64,000 nt of DNA from Flavihumibacter sp. UBA7668 (GTDB lineage: Bacteria > Bacteroidota > Bacteroidia > Chitinophagales > Chitinophagaceae), in NCBI RefSeq assembly GCF_002483205.1, contig NZ_DLHM01000005.1, forward strand, positions 385,951 to 449,950, given 5' to 3'. Below the pieces are notes generated by a model, which saw only the letters and a program-made list of their open reading frames with translations, was not told the DNA's origin and searched no databases. Position numbers and translations under genes: made by a program. Below, piece after piece: positions 53,495 through 62,774 of the stretch. How positions within the stretch are numbered: the stretch's first letter is position 1; each line of letters starts with the position of its first letter.

Positions 53495-54780
53495 GTACGA
53501 TCAATATAATTAAAGACAGGGCCCGGCAATTGGGAGCTGATCAGTTGGATGCCCTTCAACCGATCCGCACCGCTGCACTGGCATCGTTTGACAAGTTAGG
53601 TGTTCCGGCAGTTAAACACGAAGAGTGGAAATATACACGCGTAAGCCAGTTGTTCAATCAGGCGTACCAGATTGGAGCAGATACTGCTACTTCAGATCTG
53701 AACTGGCAGGCATTTCGTTTACCCGAATTTGAAACAGCGAATGAGCTGGTATTTATCAATGGAGTTTACAATGCTGCTGCCTCTACCGTTCGCTCTGCCG
53801 GATTGGTGGTGCTTCCCCTGCAGGATGCTGCACAAGGCGAATATGCTTCCATTGTATCAAAACACCTGGGCCATAGTGCTCAATACCTGAATGATGGTAT
53901 CAATGCATTAAATACATCTTTCCTTGTTGGAAGTGTTTTTATTGGCGTGAATCGCTCTACTGAAATTGAACACCCCATTTATATCTATAATATAAATGAC
54001 GGAAGGAAAGAAAATGTATTTGCGCAACCACGCACCCTGGTACATGTTGCTGAAAATGCCGGTGTGGTGTTGGTGGAAACCTATGGCAGTATCGGCTCGG
54101 CAGATCATTTTACCAACCAGGTTGTTGAAGTGGTGGTGGAACAGGATGCCAGAATTGAATACTATAAAATTCAAAATGACAGTGCCCGATCCAGTCAGGT
54201 AAGTACTACCCATTTCCGCCAGGTAGGTAAAAGTTATGTGCATGCCGTAACCATTTCATTGAATGGTGCAATGGTTCGGAATAACCTGAATATGGTTATG
54301 GAGGCAGAATATTGTGAATCCAATATGTATGGACTCTATTTTACTTCTGATTCCTGCCATATAGACAATCATACCATTGTTGATAATGTGAAACCGCATT
54401 GCCTCAGCAATGAATTTTACAAAGGCATTCTGGATGGTTCATCTACCGGTGTATTCAATGGAAAAATATTTGTTCGTCAGGATGCACAGAAAATAAATGC
54501 CTTCCAGTCAAATAAAAATATCCTGCTCTCTGATACTGCCAGTGTGTATACCAAACCGCAGTTGGAGATTTTTGCAGACGATGTGAAATGTTCACACGGT
54601 TGTACCATCGGTCGACTTGATGAAGAAGGCCTGTTTTACCTGCGTTCCCGCGGAATAACGGAAGCAATTGCCAGGTCGCTGCTCTTGCATTCTTTCGCCA
54701 TTGATATCCTGGAACAGGTAAAGCCGGATGCCATTCGGGCATACATAGATCAACTTATTTCTGAACGTTTAGGATCTTAA
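53491..54780 (+). CDS. sufD: Fe-S cluster assembly protein SufD
   Basis: 429 aa. Related to SufB, with the N-terminal HEEWKYTRVSQLF and the C-terminal beta-helix blocks VYTKPQLEIFADDVKCSHG and YLRSRGITEAIARSLLLHSF, including the conserved His of CSHGCTIG. Forms the SufB-SufD heterodimer that receives iron and sulfur. It ends 1 bp before the sufS start. Confidence 0.96.
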   Translation: MSTINIIKDRARQLGADQLDALQPIRTAALASFDKLGVPAVKHEEWKYTRVSQLFNQAYQIGADTATSDLNWQAFRLPEFETANELVFINGVYNAAASTVRSAGLVVLPLQDAAQGEYASIVSKHLGHSAQYLNDGINALNTSFLVGSVFIGVNRSTEIEHPIYIYNINDGRKENVFAQPRTLVHVAENAGVVLVETYGSIGSADHFTNQVVEVVVEQDARIEYYKIQNDSARSSQVSTTHFRQVGKSYVHAVTISLNGAMVRNNLNMVMEAEYCESNMYGLYFTSDSCHIDNHTIVDNVKPHCLSNEFYKGILDGSSTGVFNGKIFVRQDAQKINAFQSNKNILLSDTASVYTKPQLEIFADDVKCSHGCTIGRLDEEGLFYLRSRGITEAIARSLLLHSFAIDILEQVKPDAIRAYIDQLISERLGS

Positions 54781-54781
54781 T

Positions 54782-56026
54782 ATGGAAACGCTTACCCGAT
54801 CTGAACTTTTAACAGATAGTACTGCCATCCGGCAACAATTTCCTATCCTCAACAGGATGGTAAAGGGAAAACCATTGGTATATCTGGATAATGCCGCTAC
54901 TACGCAAAAACCCCTTGCAGTAATAGACGCGCTGACACACTATTATTCCCATTACAATGCCAATATTCACAGGGGCATTCACAGCCTGGCTGAAGAAGCA
55001 ACCGCTGCTTTTGAAGCTACCCGTGATACAGTAAAAGAATTTATAGGCGCCGCTCATCGGGAAGAAATCATATTTACAAAAGGCGCTACTGAAGGTATCA
55101 ACCTTGTTGCCTATACCTGGGCCAGAAAGAATATTAAAGCGGGTGATGAAATCCTGGTTTCCGGTATGGAACACCATAGCAATATCGTTCCCTGGCAAAT
55201 CATTGCCGGCGAAAACGGAGCCAGAGTAGTTCCCATTCCCGTGCTGGATGACGGTACGATGGATATGAGCGCATTTCAGCGCTTACTCACGAAGAAGACA
55301 AAGCTGGTTGCAGTAGTCCACGCATCCAATTCGCTCGGCACTATCAACCCGGTAAATAGTATTGTTGCGCAGGCACATGCAGTTGGTGCAAAAGTTTTGG
55401 TGGATGGTGCGCAGTCAACCGTACACCTTTCCTTTGATGTGCAGGATATGGATTGTGATTTCTTTGTATTCTCCGGACATAAAGTATATGGTCCAACCGG
55501 ATCAGGTGCACTCTACGGAAAAAAAGAACTGCTGGAAACCATGCCGGTATTTCATGGTGGTGGTGAAATGATCAAAGAGGTAAGCTTTGAAGGCACAACC
55601 TATAATGAACTGCCTTATAAATATGAAGCCGGAACTCCCAATATTGCCGACACAATTGCCCTGAAATTTGCCCTTGATTTCGTAAATGAAATCGGGAAAG
55701 AAACTATTCATCAGTATGAACAGGGATTGCTGAACTACGCAACCGATGCACTGGAACAAATTAAAGGCCTGAAAATTATTGGAAAAGCACCGGAAAAAAC
55801 AAGTGTGATTTCCTTTATAGTGGATGGTGTTCATCCACAGGATCTTGGAATTTTGCTCGACAATAAAGGTATTGCCGTACGAACTGGTCATCATTGTACA
55901 CAACCATTAATGGATCGTTTTGGTATTCCGGGCACTACTCGTGCATCCTTTGCCATGTATACTTCCTATGCTGAAATAGATGCACTCACTGAAGGACTGG
56001 AACGTTCTATTAAAACCTTGTTATAA
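54782..56026 (+). CDS. sufS: Cysteine desulfurase SufS
   Basis: 414-aa PLP enzyme that takes sulfur from cysteine as a persulfide. PLP lysine is in FSGHKVYGPTGSGALYG, preceded by VDGAQSTVHL; the persulfide cysteine is in RTGHHCTQPLMDRFG. Group II desulfurase layout (short active-site loop), which needs SufE or SufU; a SufE gene lies 2 bp downstream. Confidence 0.97.
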   Translation: METLTRSELLTDSTAIRQQFPILNRMVKGKPLVYLDNAATTQKPLAVIDALTHYYSHYNANIHRGIHSLAEEATAAFEATRDTVKEFIGAAHREEIIFTKGATEGINLVAYTWARKNIKAGDEILVSGMEHHSNIVPWQIIAGENGARVVPIPVLDDGTMDMSAFQRLLTKKTKLVAVVHASNSLGTINPVNSIVAQAHAVGAKVLVDGAQSTVHLSFDVQDMDCDFFVFSGHKVYGPTGSGALYGKKELLETMPVFHGGGEMIKEVSFEGTTYNELPYKYEAGTPNIADTIALKFALDFVNEIGKETIHQYEQGLLNYATDALEQIKGLKIIGKAPEKTSVISFIVDGVHPQDLGILLDNKGIAVRTGHHCTQPLMDRFGIPGTTRASFAMYTSYAEIDALTEGLERSIKTLL

Positions 56027-56028
56027 CT

Positions 56029-56475
56029 ATGGCGGTACGACCAACTATAGAAGAACTGGAAGAGGAAATAGTAGAAAATTTTTCGTTGTTCGATTCCTGG
56101 GATGAGAAGTATGAATACATAATAGACCTGGGAAAAAAATTACCGGCACTGGAAGCAGAACACAAAAAAGATGAAAACAAAGTGAGGGGATGTCAGTCCA
56201 CCGTTTGGCTGGTTGCCAGCTATTCAGACGGACTTGTACATTTTAAAGCGGATAGCGATGCCGTAATTGTAAAGGGACTGATTAGTATGTTGATCCAGGT
56301 ACTCTCCGTACATACTCCTGATGAAATTATTCAGGCAAAACTGGGCTTTATTGATCGTATCGGGATGACGACCCACCTGGCGCAAACCCGTTCAAACGGA
56401 TTGCTCTCGATGGTGAAACAAATGAAAAACTTCGCACTGGCATTTAAATTGCAAAACGAATCTGCAAAGCAGTAA
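56029..56475 (+). CDS. sufE: Sulfur acceptor protein SufE
   Basis: 148 aa. Opens with IEELEEEIVENFSLFDSWDE and the helix YIIDLGKKLPAL; the sulfur-accepting cysteine is in KVRGCQSTVWL. Stimulates SufS and passes sulfur to SufB. Immediately between sufS and the SufT-like gene. Full length for the family. Confidence 0.95.
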   Translation: MAVRPTIEELEEEIVENFSLFDSWDEKYEYIIDLGKKLPALEAEHKKDENKVRGCQSTVWLVASYSDGLVHFKADSDAVIVKGLISMLIQVLSVHTPDEIIQAKLGFIDRIGMTTHLAQTRSNGLLSMVKQMKNFALAFKLQNESAKQ

Positions 56476-56479
56476 TAAT

Positions 56480-56791
56480 ATGGACACAGAAGCTTTGAAA
56501 GAACAGGTGATTGATTGTATTAAAACCATTTTTGATCCGGAATTACCGGTTAACATCTATGAGCTGGGATTGATCTATGAAGTAGATATTCTCCCACTGA
56601 ATAATGTTCAGATTGTTATGACCCTGACGGCTCCCGGTTGCCCTGCGGCACAATCGCTGCCCATTGAAGTAGACCAGAAAGTACGTCAGATAGAAGGTGT
56701 GAATGATGTGCATGTAAGTGTTACCTGGAATCCACCCTGGAATAAATCAATGATGTCAGAAGCTGCCCAATTAGAATTAGGTATGTTTTAA
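56480..56791 (+). CDS. SufT/MIP18 (DUF59)-family Fe-S maturation protein
   Basis: 103 aa of the MIP18/DUF59 family: IKTIFDPELPVNIYELGLIY, VQIVMTLTAPGCPAAQSLP with the conserved cysteine, and VHVSVTWNPPWNKSMMSE. In suf operons it is called SufT and helps mature Fe-S proteins; it is also related to PaaD, but there is no phenylacetate context here. It lies 4 bp after sufE and 9 bp before the Rrf2 gene. Confidence 0.9.
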   Translation: MDTEALKEQVIDCIKTIFDPELPVNIYELGLIYEVDILPLNNVQIVMTLTAPGCPAAQSLPIEVDQKVRQIEGVNDVHVSVTWNPPWNKSMMSEAAQLELGMF

Positions 56792-56800
56792 ACGATTTCC

Positions 56801-57268
56801 ATGAAGATAACAGCACAGGAAGAAATCGGATTACGTATTATGTTACGCGTTGCCAATTGCGGAAACGATGCAGGACTCAGCATTCCCCAGCTTAGTGATG
56901 CAGAAGGTATCAGCATACCTTATGTAGCCAAACTTACCCGCCTCTTGAGGCAGAAGGGGTTCCTGAACAGTACGCCGGGTAATAAAGGTGGTTATGTGCT
57001 GTCCCGTCCCGCAAATCAAATCATTGTAAACGATCTTCTGAAAGTACTTGGCGGTGCCCTTTTCGATACCAGTTTTTGTAACCTCCATAGTGGAGGCATG
57101 AAGCTTTGTACCAATTCTGTGGATTGCTCCGTGCGCTCCCTCTGGAAAATGATGCAACTGGTATTGGATGAATTATTACAGCAATTAACCCTGAGTGATT
57201 TATCAAACTCCGAACTGGAAGCAGAACGAATTATTTCACGGGTATTTGCTCCAAAACCGGTGGTTTAA
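56801..57268 (+). CDS. Rrf2-family regulator (IscR/SufR-like)
   Basis: 155 aa. Winged HTH at 1-80 (MKITAQEEIGLRIMLRVANC, GISIPYVAKLTRLLRQKGFL, GNKGGYVLSR). Three cysteines follow in C-x9-C-x5-C spacing (FCNLHSGGMKLCTNSVDC), close to the IscR cluster-binding trio, so it probably senses cellular Fe-S status through a [2Fe-2S] cluster. It is last in the suf operon and its 3' end overlaps the convergent kinase gene by 38 bp. Likely an autoregulator of the operon via 51192-51217. Confidence 0.92.
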   Translation: MKITAQEEIGLRIMLRVANCGNDAGLSIPQLSDAEGISIPYVAKLTRLLRQKGFLNSTPGNKGGYVLSRPANQIIVNDLLKVLGGALFDTSFCNLHSGGMKLCTNSVDCSVRSLWKMMQLVLDELLQQLTLSDLSNSELEAERIISRVFAPKPVV

Positions 57269-59081
57269 ATTTTACAATTAGTTCGCAACCTTTCCCCGGT
57301 TCCGTTTCAATGGATAATACTCCATTGAACAGGGTTGCCCTGGTTTTCATATTCATCAATCCAACCCCGCTGCTTTTCTTGGTTAGATCAAATCCAACTC
57401 CGTCATCTTTGATCCGGAGCTCCAGATTATTGTCTTTTTTCCCCAGATAAAAATGAATCTGGCTGGCCTTTGCATACTTGGTGATATTGTTGAATTGCTC
57501 CTGACATATCCGGTAAATAGACAGCTTAAAGGGTTCTTCGATAGAATGTTCATCAAACTCGGTAAGGGAATGATAAATCGTAGTGCCTATTCCACTGGCA
57601 ACATTTTCAAACAATTGCAATAAGTTATCTTTAAGATGACCATCATTCAGTGTTGGCGGTATCAGCGAATGCGACAGTGTCCTGATTTCATCTATGGCAT
57701 TTTGAATCAGCTCATCCGATTTTTCCATAAAAACCTGCTGATCGTCACTGGTTGTTTTACTTAGTCCAAGATAAAGACGCGCACTGGCAAGAATCTGGTT
57801 GATATTATCATGTAATTCCCGGCCTATTTCCTGACGCTCCGATTCCTGTGCGGAAATCACGGCATTCGTCATTTCTTTCTGCGCCTTTACCCGTTCTTCT
57901 TCCAGCTGGTTTTCCAATTTCAATCGTTCCGTAACATTGTTTCCCAGCGCCATGATACAGGGGATTCCCTTATAATCAATCCGGTGTGAAACAAATTCAA
58001 TATAAATTTTCTCCCCGGTTTTACTGATAATCCGGGTAATATGTGTTTCCCTGAATTGTTTGTCTGCCCTCGCCTTTGCTGCCAGCTCTTCAATTGTTTC
58101 AGATCGTTCAGCCAATCCTCCTTTTAAGATCGATTTACCCTCCAGATCTTCCCGCTTATACCCGGAATGTTTTTCAGTAGACTCATTAATTTCCATGATA
58201 GTGTAATCATGCAGATTCCAGATAATAATAGCCGCCGGATTATTTTCAAAAAGATAACGATACTCTTCTTCCGATTCTTTCAGAATTCTCTCTGCTTCCT
58301 TCCGTTGCGAAATGTCCTGCGTTGCCCCAATAAAACGAATGGCCTTCCCCAATTCATTGCGGATGATATATCCCCGGTCCTGTATATAAGCATAGTTGCC
58401 ATCATCCTTAAGAAAACGGTATTCCAGTTCAAACTGCTGCAAGGCCGGATTCTCTTTATAACTATTTATTTTTTGAACCACTTCCTCACGCTCATTCGGA
58501 TGTATCTGTTCCACCCATTTCAGTTCGGTACCATAGCGTTCATGATCATAATCGGTTTTGAATAATTTTTTCCATCCCTCTGCATTCCGGTAAACCTCTC
58601 CGGTAATCAGGTTAAGATCCCAAACCATATCATTGGTTGCTTTACTTACCAGATCATACCGTTCATTGCTCTCCTGCAAGGCCTGCAGGTTATTCATACG
58701 TTCAATGGAATAAAGAATGGTTTTTGAAAGCAGCTTTTCATCAAAATCTCCTTTGATCAGATAATCCTGTGCTCCCAGCGTAATGGCATCCAGCGCAGTA
58801 TTCATATCGGATACCCCAGATAGAATTACCACAGGTGTGTAACCTGCATTTTCACGGATGGAGGTGAAGGATTTAATTCCGAAACTGTCTGGAAGTGATA
58901 AGTCCAGCAGCACAATATCCACCGCATGTTCCTTTAAAACTTCCTGTGCCTGTCTGATGGATTCCGTCGTAAACAGTTCCCTGATTTTTATTCCGGAACT
59001 CAGTAATAATTCTTCCAGTAAAAACTGGTCTCCCGGATTATCTTCCACCATCAGAATATTCAGCTCATTGTTGTGTATCAT
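57231..59081 (-). CDS. Hybrid sensor kinase: receiver, two PAS domains, HisKA_3 (NarX-like)
   Basis: 616 aa, no membrane segment. An N-terminal receiver (5-125; MVEDNPGD, IVLLDLSLPDSFG, VVILSGVSDMN, DYLIKGDFDE) is followed by PAS1 (about 140-265) and PAS2 (about 270-395), then a HisKA_3 dimerisation domain with phosphorylated His in REIGRELHDNINQIL (about 420) and a HATPase with DDGVGFDL and GVGLMNMKTRA. Such NarX/DesK-type kinases pair with NarL-type regulators; one is encoded at 62136-62774. It lies 10 bp after a receiver-only gene. Confidence 0.9.
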   Translation of the reverse strand: MIHNNELNILMVEDNPGDQFLLEELLLSSGIKIRELFTTESIRQAQEVLKEHAVDIVLLDLSLPDSFGIKSFTSIRENAGYTPVVILSGVSDMNTALDAITLGAQDYLIKGDFDEKLLSKTILYSIERMNNLQALQESNERYDLVSKATNDMVWDLNLITGEVYRNAEGWKKLFKTDYDHERYGTELKWVEQIHPNEREEVVQKINSYKENPALQQFELEYRFLKDDGNYAYIQDRGYIIRNELGKAIRFIGATQDISQRKEAERILKESEEEYRYLFENNPAAIIIWNLHDYTIMEINESTEKHSGYKREDLEGKSILKGGLAERSETIEELAAKARADKQFRETHITRIISKTGEKIYIEFVSHRIDYKGIPCIMALGNNVTERLKLENQLEEERVKAQKEMTNAVISAQESERQEIGRELHDNINQILASARLYLGLSKTTSDDQQVFMEKSDELIQNAIDEIRTLSHSLIPPTLNDGHLKDNLLQLFENVASGIGTTIYHSLTEFDEHSIEEPFKLSIYRICQEQFNNITKYAKASQIHFYLGKKDNNLELRIKDDGVGFDLTKKSSGVGLMNMKTRATLFNGVLSIETEPGKGCELIVKFKPPVLEQIPVK

Positions 59082-59091
59082 TCTGTCTGGT

Positions 59092-59520
59092 TTAGCTATT
59101 TGGTAGTTGGGCAGTTTTCATCCAGAAAGATTCCATTGTTTTAACCACTTTTATAAAGCTGGAATAATCAACCGGTTTGGTTATAAAACAATTGGCATGA
59201 TTTGAGTACGAATCAAAAATATCTTTATCAGAAGAGGATGTTGTCAGTATAATTACTGGCAAAGAGCAAAGTGTTTCATCCTGCTTGATTTTTTGCAACA
59301 CTTCTTTCCCGTCAATTTTGGGAAGATTAATATCCAATAACACAAGGTCCGGACTTTCCACCTCTGTATACTTCCCGGTCTTAAACAGAAAATTTAAGGC
59401 TTCCTTGCCATCTTTTACAATAGAAATTTTCCGAATATTTTCAACTTCGTGTAATGCTTCACGGGTTAACAAAATATCCCCTTCATTGTCTTCTACAAGT
59501 AATATATGCATGTTTTTCAT
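59092..59520 (-). CDS. Single-domain response regulator (Rcp1-like)
   Basis: 142-aa receiver: LLVEDNEGDILL, VLLDINLPKIDG with the phosphoacceptor Asp, VIILTTSSSDKD and FITKPVDYSSF. It is similar throughout to the regulator at 49061-49486, so the two probably descend from one ancestor. It lies between two PAS histidine kinases on the same strand and may connect them in a phosphorelay. Confidence 0.93.
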   Translation of the reverse strand: MKNMHILLVEDNEGDILLTREALHEVENIRKISIVKDGKEALNFLFKTGKYTEVESPDLVLLDINLPKIDGKEVLQKIKQDETLCSLPVIILTTSSSDKDIFDSYSNHANCFITKPVDYSSFIKVVKTMESFWMKTAQLPNS

Positions 59521-59568
59521 GATACCTGGTATTGTTTCACTGGGTTGGACGTATATGAATGTAAAGAT

Positions 59569-61815
59569 TTATTTTTTTATGGTAAAGTAGAACGTAGAAC
59601 CTTGATTTTCTATGGAATATACCCAGATTTTACCCCCATGTTGTTCAACAATTTTTTTACATATCGCAAGCCCTATTCCTGTTCCTGAATACTCTGACAT
59701 ATTATGAAGACGCTGAAATATGATGAATATCTTCTCAAAATAATCCGACTCAATGCCTATGCCGTTGTCTTTTACTGAAAACAGCCATTGATCTGCTTCT
59801 TCCTTACAACTGATTTGTATGCTTACTGGCGCTTCTGAGCGGTACTTTAATGCATTTCCAATCAGATTCTGCAACAATTGCACCATCCCGGAATAATTCC
59901 CCTTTTGAAGTACCGGTAACTTTTCAAATTTAATTTTTGCCTCATTATCAGCAATTGCTTCCTGTAAGTTGAGGCAGACTTCCTTTACCACCTGCATCAT
60001 ATCAACCACATCCAAATTTCCAAGCGCATGTTCAATGCGGGAATACTCCAGCAGGTCATTAATTAGTTTTTTCATCCGCTCTGCACCCCCAACCGCAAAA
60101 TTGATGTACTGCCTTCCTGCATCATCTATTTTTTCCCTGTATCTCTTATCCAGTAACTGAAGAAAACTGCTAACCATACGAAGCGGTTCCTGCAAATCAT
60201 GGGAAGCCACAAAAGCAAAACGCTCCAGTTCCGCATTGGAACGGGCTAACTGTTCAGCTCTTTCTGATAATTCACTGTTAGCCTGCTCAAGTGCCTGTTC
60301 ATATAATTTTCGTTGCGTAATATCCTGAACCGTCCCACTGTAACGCACTACATTTCCCAACTGGTCTTTAAATAAACTCCCTTTTTCATGTACAAACCGG
60401 ATAGAGCCATCCGGCAACAGGATGCGGTGTTGAAAATCGAGCTCTTCTTCCCCATTCAATACCCTGGCCCTTCTGGTTAAAAACTCCTCCCGATCATCCG
60501 GATGAACCGTCCCCATAAATTGTTCAAAACCCGGCTGAAAATTGGAAGGATGCCGTCCCCATATGGAAAACACTTCCATCGTCCAGAATAACTCCTTGGT
60601 CTCCAGATTTAATTCCCAATAACCCAGTTTGGCCAGTTTTTGTGCGGTTTCCAGTTTCTGGTTCAGTTGCCAAAGCTCCGACTGGTAGCTCCGGTTCATG
60701 GTGATATCGCGTGCATGGCAGGCAACTCCAACAACCTGATCACCTTCATAGATTGGATTAAAACTCGTTTCCCACCAGATTTCCTGTCCGGGTTTCGTAT
60801 AAATATCCATCGACTGCATATGGAATGCTTCGCCCGTTAATGCCCGATCATACAACACTTTCCAATACTGAATATGCTCTTCCGGATAAGCAGCTTCCAA
60901 TAACATGTTTTCTCCTTTTCGGATGGATACACCTGAGGTTAACGCGGTCGTATCAATGAAACTACGGTTCGCAGCAAGCAATCGATAGGAACTATCAATA
61001 CTCCAGATCATATCGCTGGTGGAATTGATCAACGCTTCCCGGTTTCTTTCCTCCTCTATTTTTAGTTTCTCCAACCGAACTCGTTCTGAAATATCATGTG
61101 ACAGGACAAGCGCTGCAGGTTTGCCATTATATTCTATCTGGTGCGATGTTATATCCACATCAATCAGCTCTCCGTTTTTTTTAAGATGCCTCCATCTCCT
61201 TTTATGAACCAGATTAGCCCCCTCTTTTACCCGATCCAGATGATGCATCAGTCCCCGATCTTCTTCCGGCCGGATCGAAAATGCCGTCATATCCAGAAAT
61301 TCCTCCCTGCTGTATCCATAATGGCTGATCGCTTTTTCATTTACTTCCAGAAACTGTTTGGATTCCAGATCGATGATCCACATCGGCAGTGGATTATTAT
61401 GGAACAAATTCCGGTACCGATGTTCTGATTCCTCAATTCGAGCCTCAATTTTTATTTTTTCAGTTGCATCCCTTCCAACACAATAGAGCAATTGCGCTGC
61501 TTCATTCCAGTTGGCAGACCAGCGGATTATTGCCAAATTGCCATTTTTACAGCGTACCCGATTGTCAAAATGATTCACCGGCTGGCCACTGATCGCCCTT
61601 GCCAGCATGGTTACACTGGATAACTGATCCGCATCTTCAATAAAACTTAAATAAGGTTTGCCCAGCATTTCCTCAAGGGAATATCCAAGAATTCGCGTCG
61701 CCGCCCGGCTCACCCGGGTAAACATACCATCCTGATTCATGGTACAGATGATGTCCAGCGAGGCATCCATGATGCGCTCATATTCCTGTATAATTCCTGT
61801 TTCGGTTTGCTGCAT
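59569..61815 (-). CDS. Soluble multi-PAS sensor histidine kinase
   Basis: 748 aa. Four PAS/PAC modules (about 10-125, 125-255, 255-380 and 385-515; e.g. YRNLFHNNPLPMWIIDL, WEINLETKELFW-like YWELNLETKEL), a coiled-coil linker LEQANSELSERAEQLARSN, HisKA (FVASHDLQEPLRMVSSF, His near 555) and HATPase (NLIGNALKYR, VKDNGIGIE, GTGIGLAICKKIVEQHGG). No membrane helix, so it senses a cytoplasmic signal. Heads a kinase-regulator-kinase run on the minus strand. Confidence 0.93.
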   Translation of the reverse strand: MQQTETGIIQEYERIMDASLDIICTMNQDGMFTRVSRAATRILGYSLEEMLGKPYLSFIEDADQLSSVTMLARAISGQPVNHFDNRVRCKNGNLAIIRWSANWNEAAQLLYCVGRDATEKIKIEARIEESEHRYRNLFHNNPLPMWIIDLESKQFLEVNEKAISHYGYSREEFLDMTAFSIRPEEDRGLMHHLDRVKEGANLVHKRRWRHLKKNGELIDVDITSHQIEYNGKPAALVLSHDISERVRLEKLKIEEERNREALINSTSDMIWSIDSSYRLLAANRSFIDTTALTSGVSIRKGENMLLEAAYPEEHIQYWKVLYDRALTGEAFHMQSMDIYTKPGQEIWWETSFNPIYEGDQVVGVACHARDITMNRSYQSELWQLNQKLETAQKLAKLGYWELNLETKELFWTMEVFSIWGRHPSNFQPGFEQFMGTVHPDDREEFLTRRARVLNGEEELDFQHRILLPDGSIRFVHEKGSLFKDQLGNVVRYSGTVQDITQRKLYEQALEQANSELSERAEQLARSNAELERFAFVASHDLQEPLRMVSSFLQLLDKRYREKIDDAGRQYINFAVGGAERMKKLINDLLEYSRIEHALGNLDVVDMMQVVKEVCLNLQEAIADNEAKIKFEKLPVLQKGNYSGMVQLLQNLIGNALKYRSEAPVSIQISCKEEADQWLFSVKDNGIGIESDYFEKIFIIFQRLHNMSEYSGTGIGLAICKKIVEQHGGKIWVYSIENQGSTFYFTIKK

Positions 61816-62135
61816 GGTTTAAAGGTTGTCAGAAGATCGCAGAAAAAAAGCGAAATACCAAAAGGGCACAAAAATCTCTTAAAAAGAGAAGGTTTCGCGC
61901 CCCCCGGTTTCCATTAACCTTAGATAAAAAATCCGATACTAAACGGTCTTCATAGCGTGGATACAGTTTTACATGGATCTGGACGGTTGGTTTTTCGGGA
62001 CATTGGATACAGATTAATAACGGACCAACTACAGCACAAAGATGCAACCTGGCAGATTCCCCCACAATAGACAAACTTGTCAATTCATGTAGAAAAAATG
62101 CGACAATGATTCTGTATTTTCCTTAATTTGTATAA
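61816..62135. other. 320-bp intergenic region between a kinase and a regulator gene
   Basis: Divergent promoter region of the multi-PAS kinase (minus) and the NarL-type regulator (plus). It holds TCTCTT-AAA-AAGAGA (61875-61889) and GACAA-AC-TTGTC (62070-62081) as small inverted repeats. TTAATTTG near 62124 is one base off the -7 consensus. No coding sequence or RNA gene is recognised. Confidence 0.5.
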
Positions 62136-62774
62136 GTGAAACATTTTCTACTCATTGACGATCATGAAGTTGTACGTACCGGCATCGGCCATGTACTGGC
62201 TGAATTATTCCGCCCCTGTACCATCCATGAAGCAAAAGATGAAGCCACCGCACTCGAAAAACTGAAGGAGCGGAGCTTTGATCTCATCATTATGGATGTG
62301 TATATGCCAGGTACCGACACCTTCGGCATTATGGAATTTATTAAAGTCCGCCTGCCTGATGCAAGAGTGCTAATTTTTTCTATGAGCGCCGAAAATATTT
62401 ATGCCCCCCGCCTGATCCGTGCAGGTGCCAAGGGCTTCCTTTCCAAAAACACCGGCATTCAGGAACTGAAAAAAGCAGTCGAAACACTGCTGAATAACAA
62501 AATGTATATCAGTTCAGAGCTGGCCTTACAGCTGGCAACCGGCCTGCAGCAGGAAGAACCCTCCAATCCATTTGATAAATTGAGCGGGAAGGAATTTGAA
62601 ATCGCTTCCCTGATGATGGAAGGTAAAACCCTCACGGAAATCTCCATGATCCTGGGTACCAGCACCTCCACCGTTGGAACCCATAAAGCCCGGCTCTTTA
62701 AAAAACTCAATTGCAATAACCTGTTGGAACTCGTTGAATTGGGTAAAGCCTATCAGGCTTCCAAACGCTCCTGA
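62136..62774 (+). CDS. NarL/LuxR-family response regulator
   Basis: 212 aa. Receiver (1-120; LLIDDHEVVRTG, LIIMDVYMPG, VLIFSMSAEN and GAKGFLSKN) and a C-terminal LuxR-type HTH (about 150-205, LSGKEFEIASLMMEGKTLTE and TVGTHKARLFKKLN). GTG start at 62136; no ATG is in frame nearby. It is the natural partner of the HisKA_3 kinase at 57231-59081. The 3' end overlaps the convergent cobT by 22 bp. Confidence 0.92.
   Translation: MKHFLLIDDHEVVRTGIGHVLAELFRPCTIHEAKDEATALEKLKERSFDLIIMDVYMPGTDTFGIMEFIKVRLPDARVLIFSMSAENIYAPRLIRAGAKGFLSKNTGIQELKKAVETLLNNKMYISSELALQLATGLQQEEPSNPFDKLSGKEFEIASLMMEGKTLTEISMILGTSTSTVGTHKARLFKKLNCNNLLELVELGKAYQASKRS

Noticed and set aside
56480..56791. PaaD of phenylacetate degradation
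   Set aside because: Same DUF59 family, but the suf context and absence of paa genes favour SufT.
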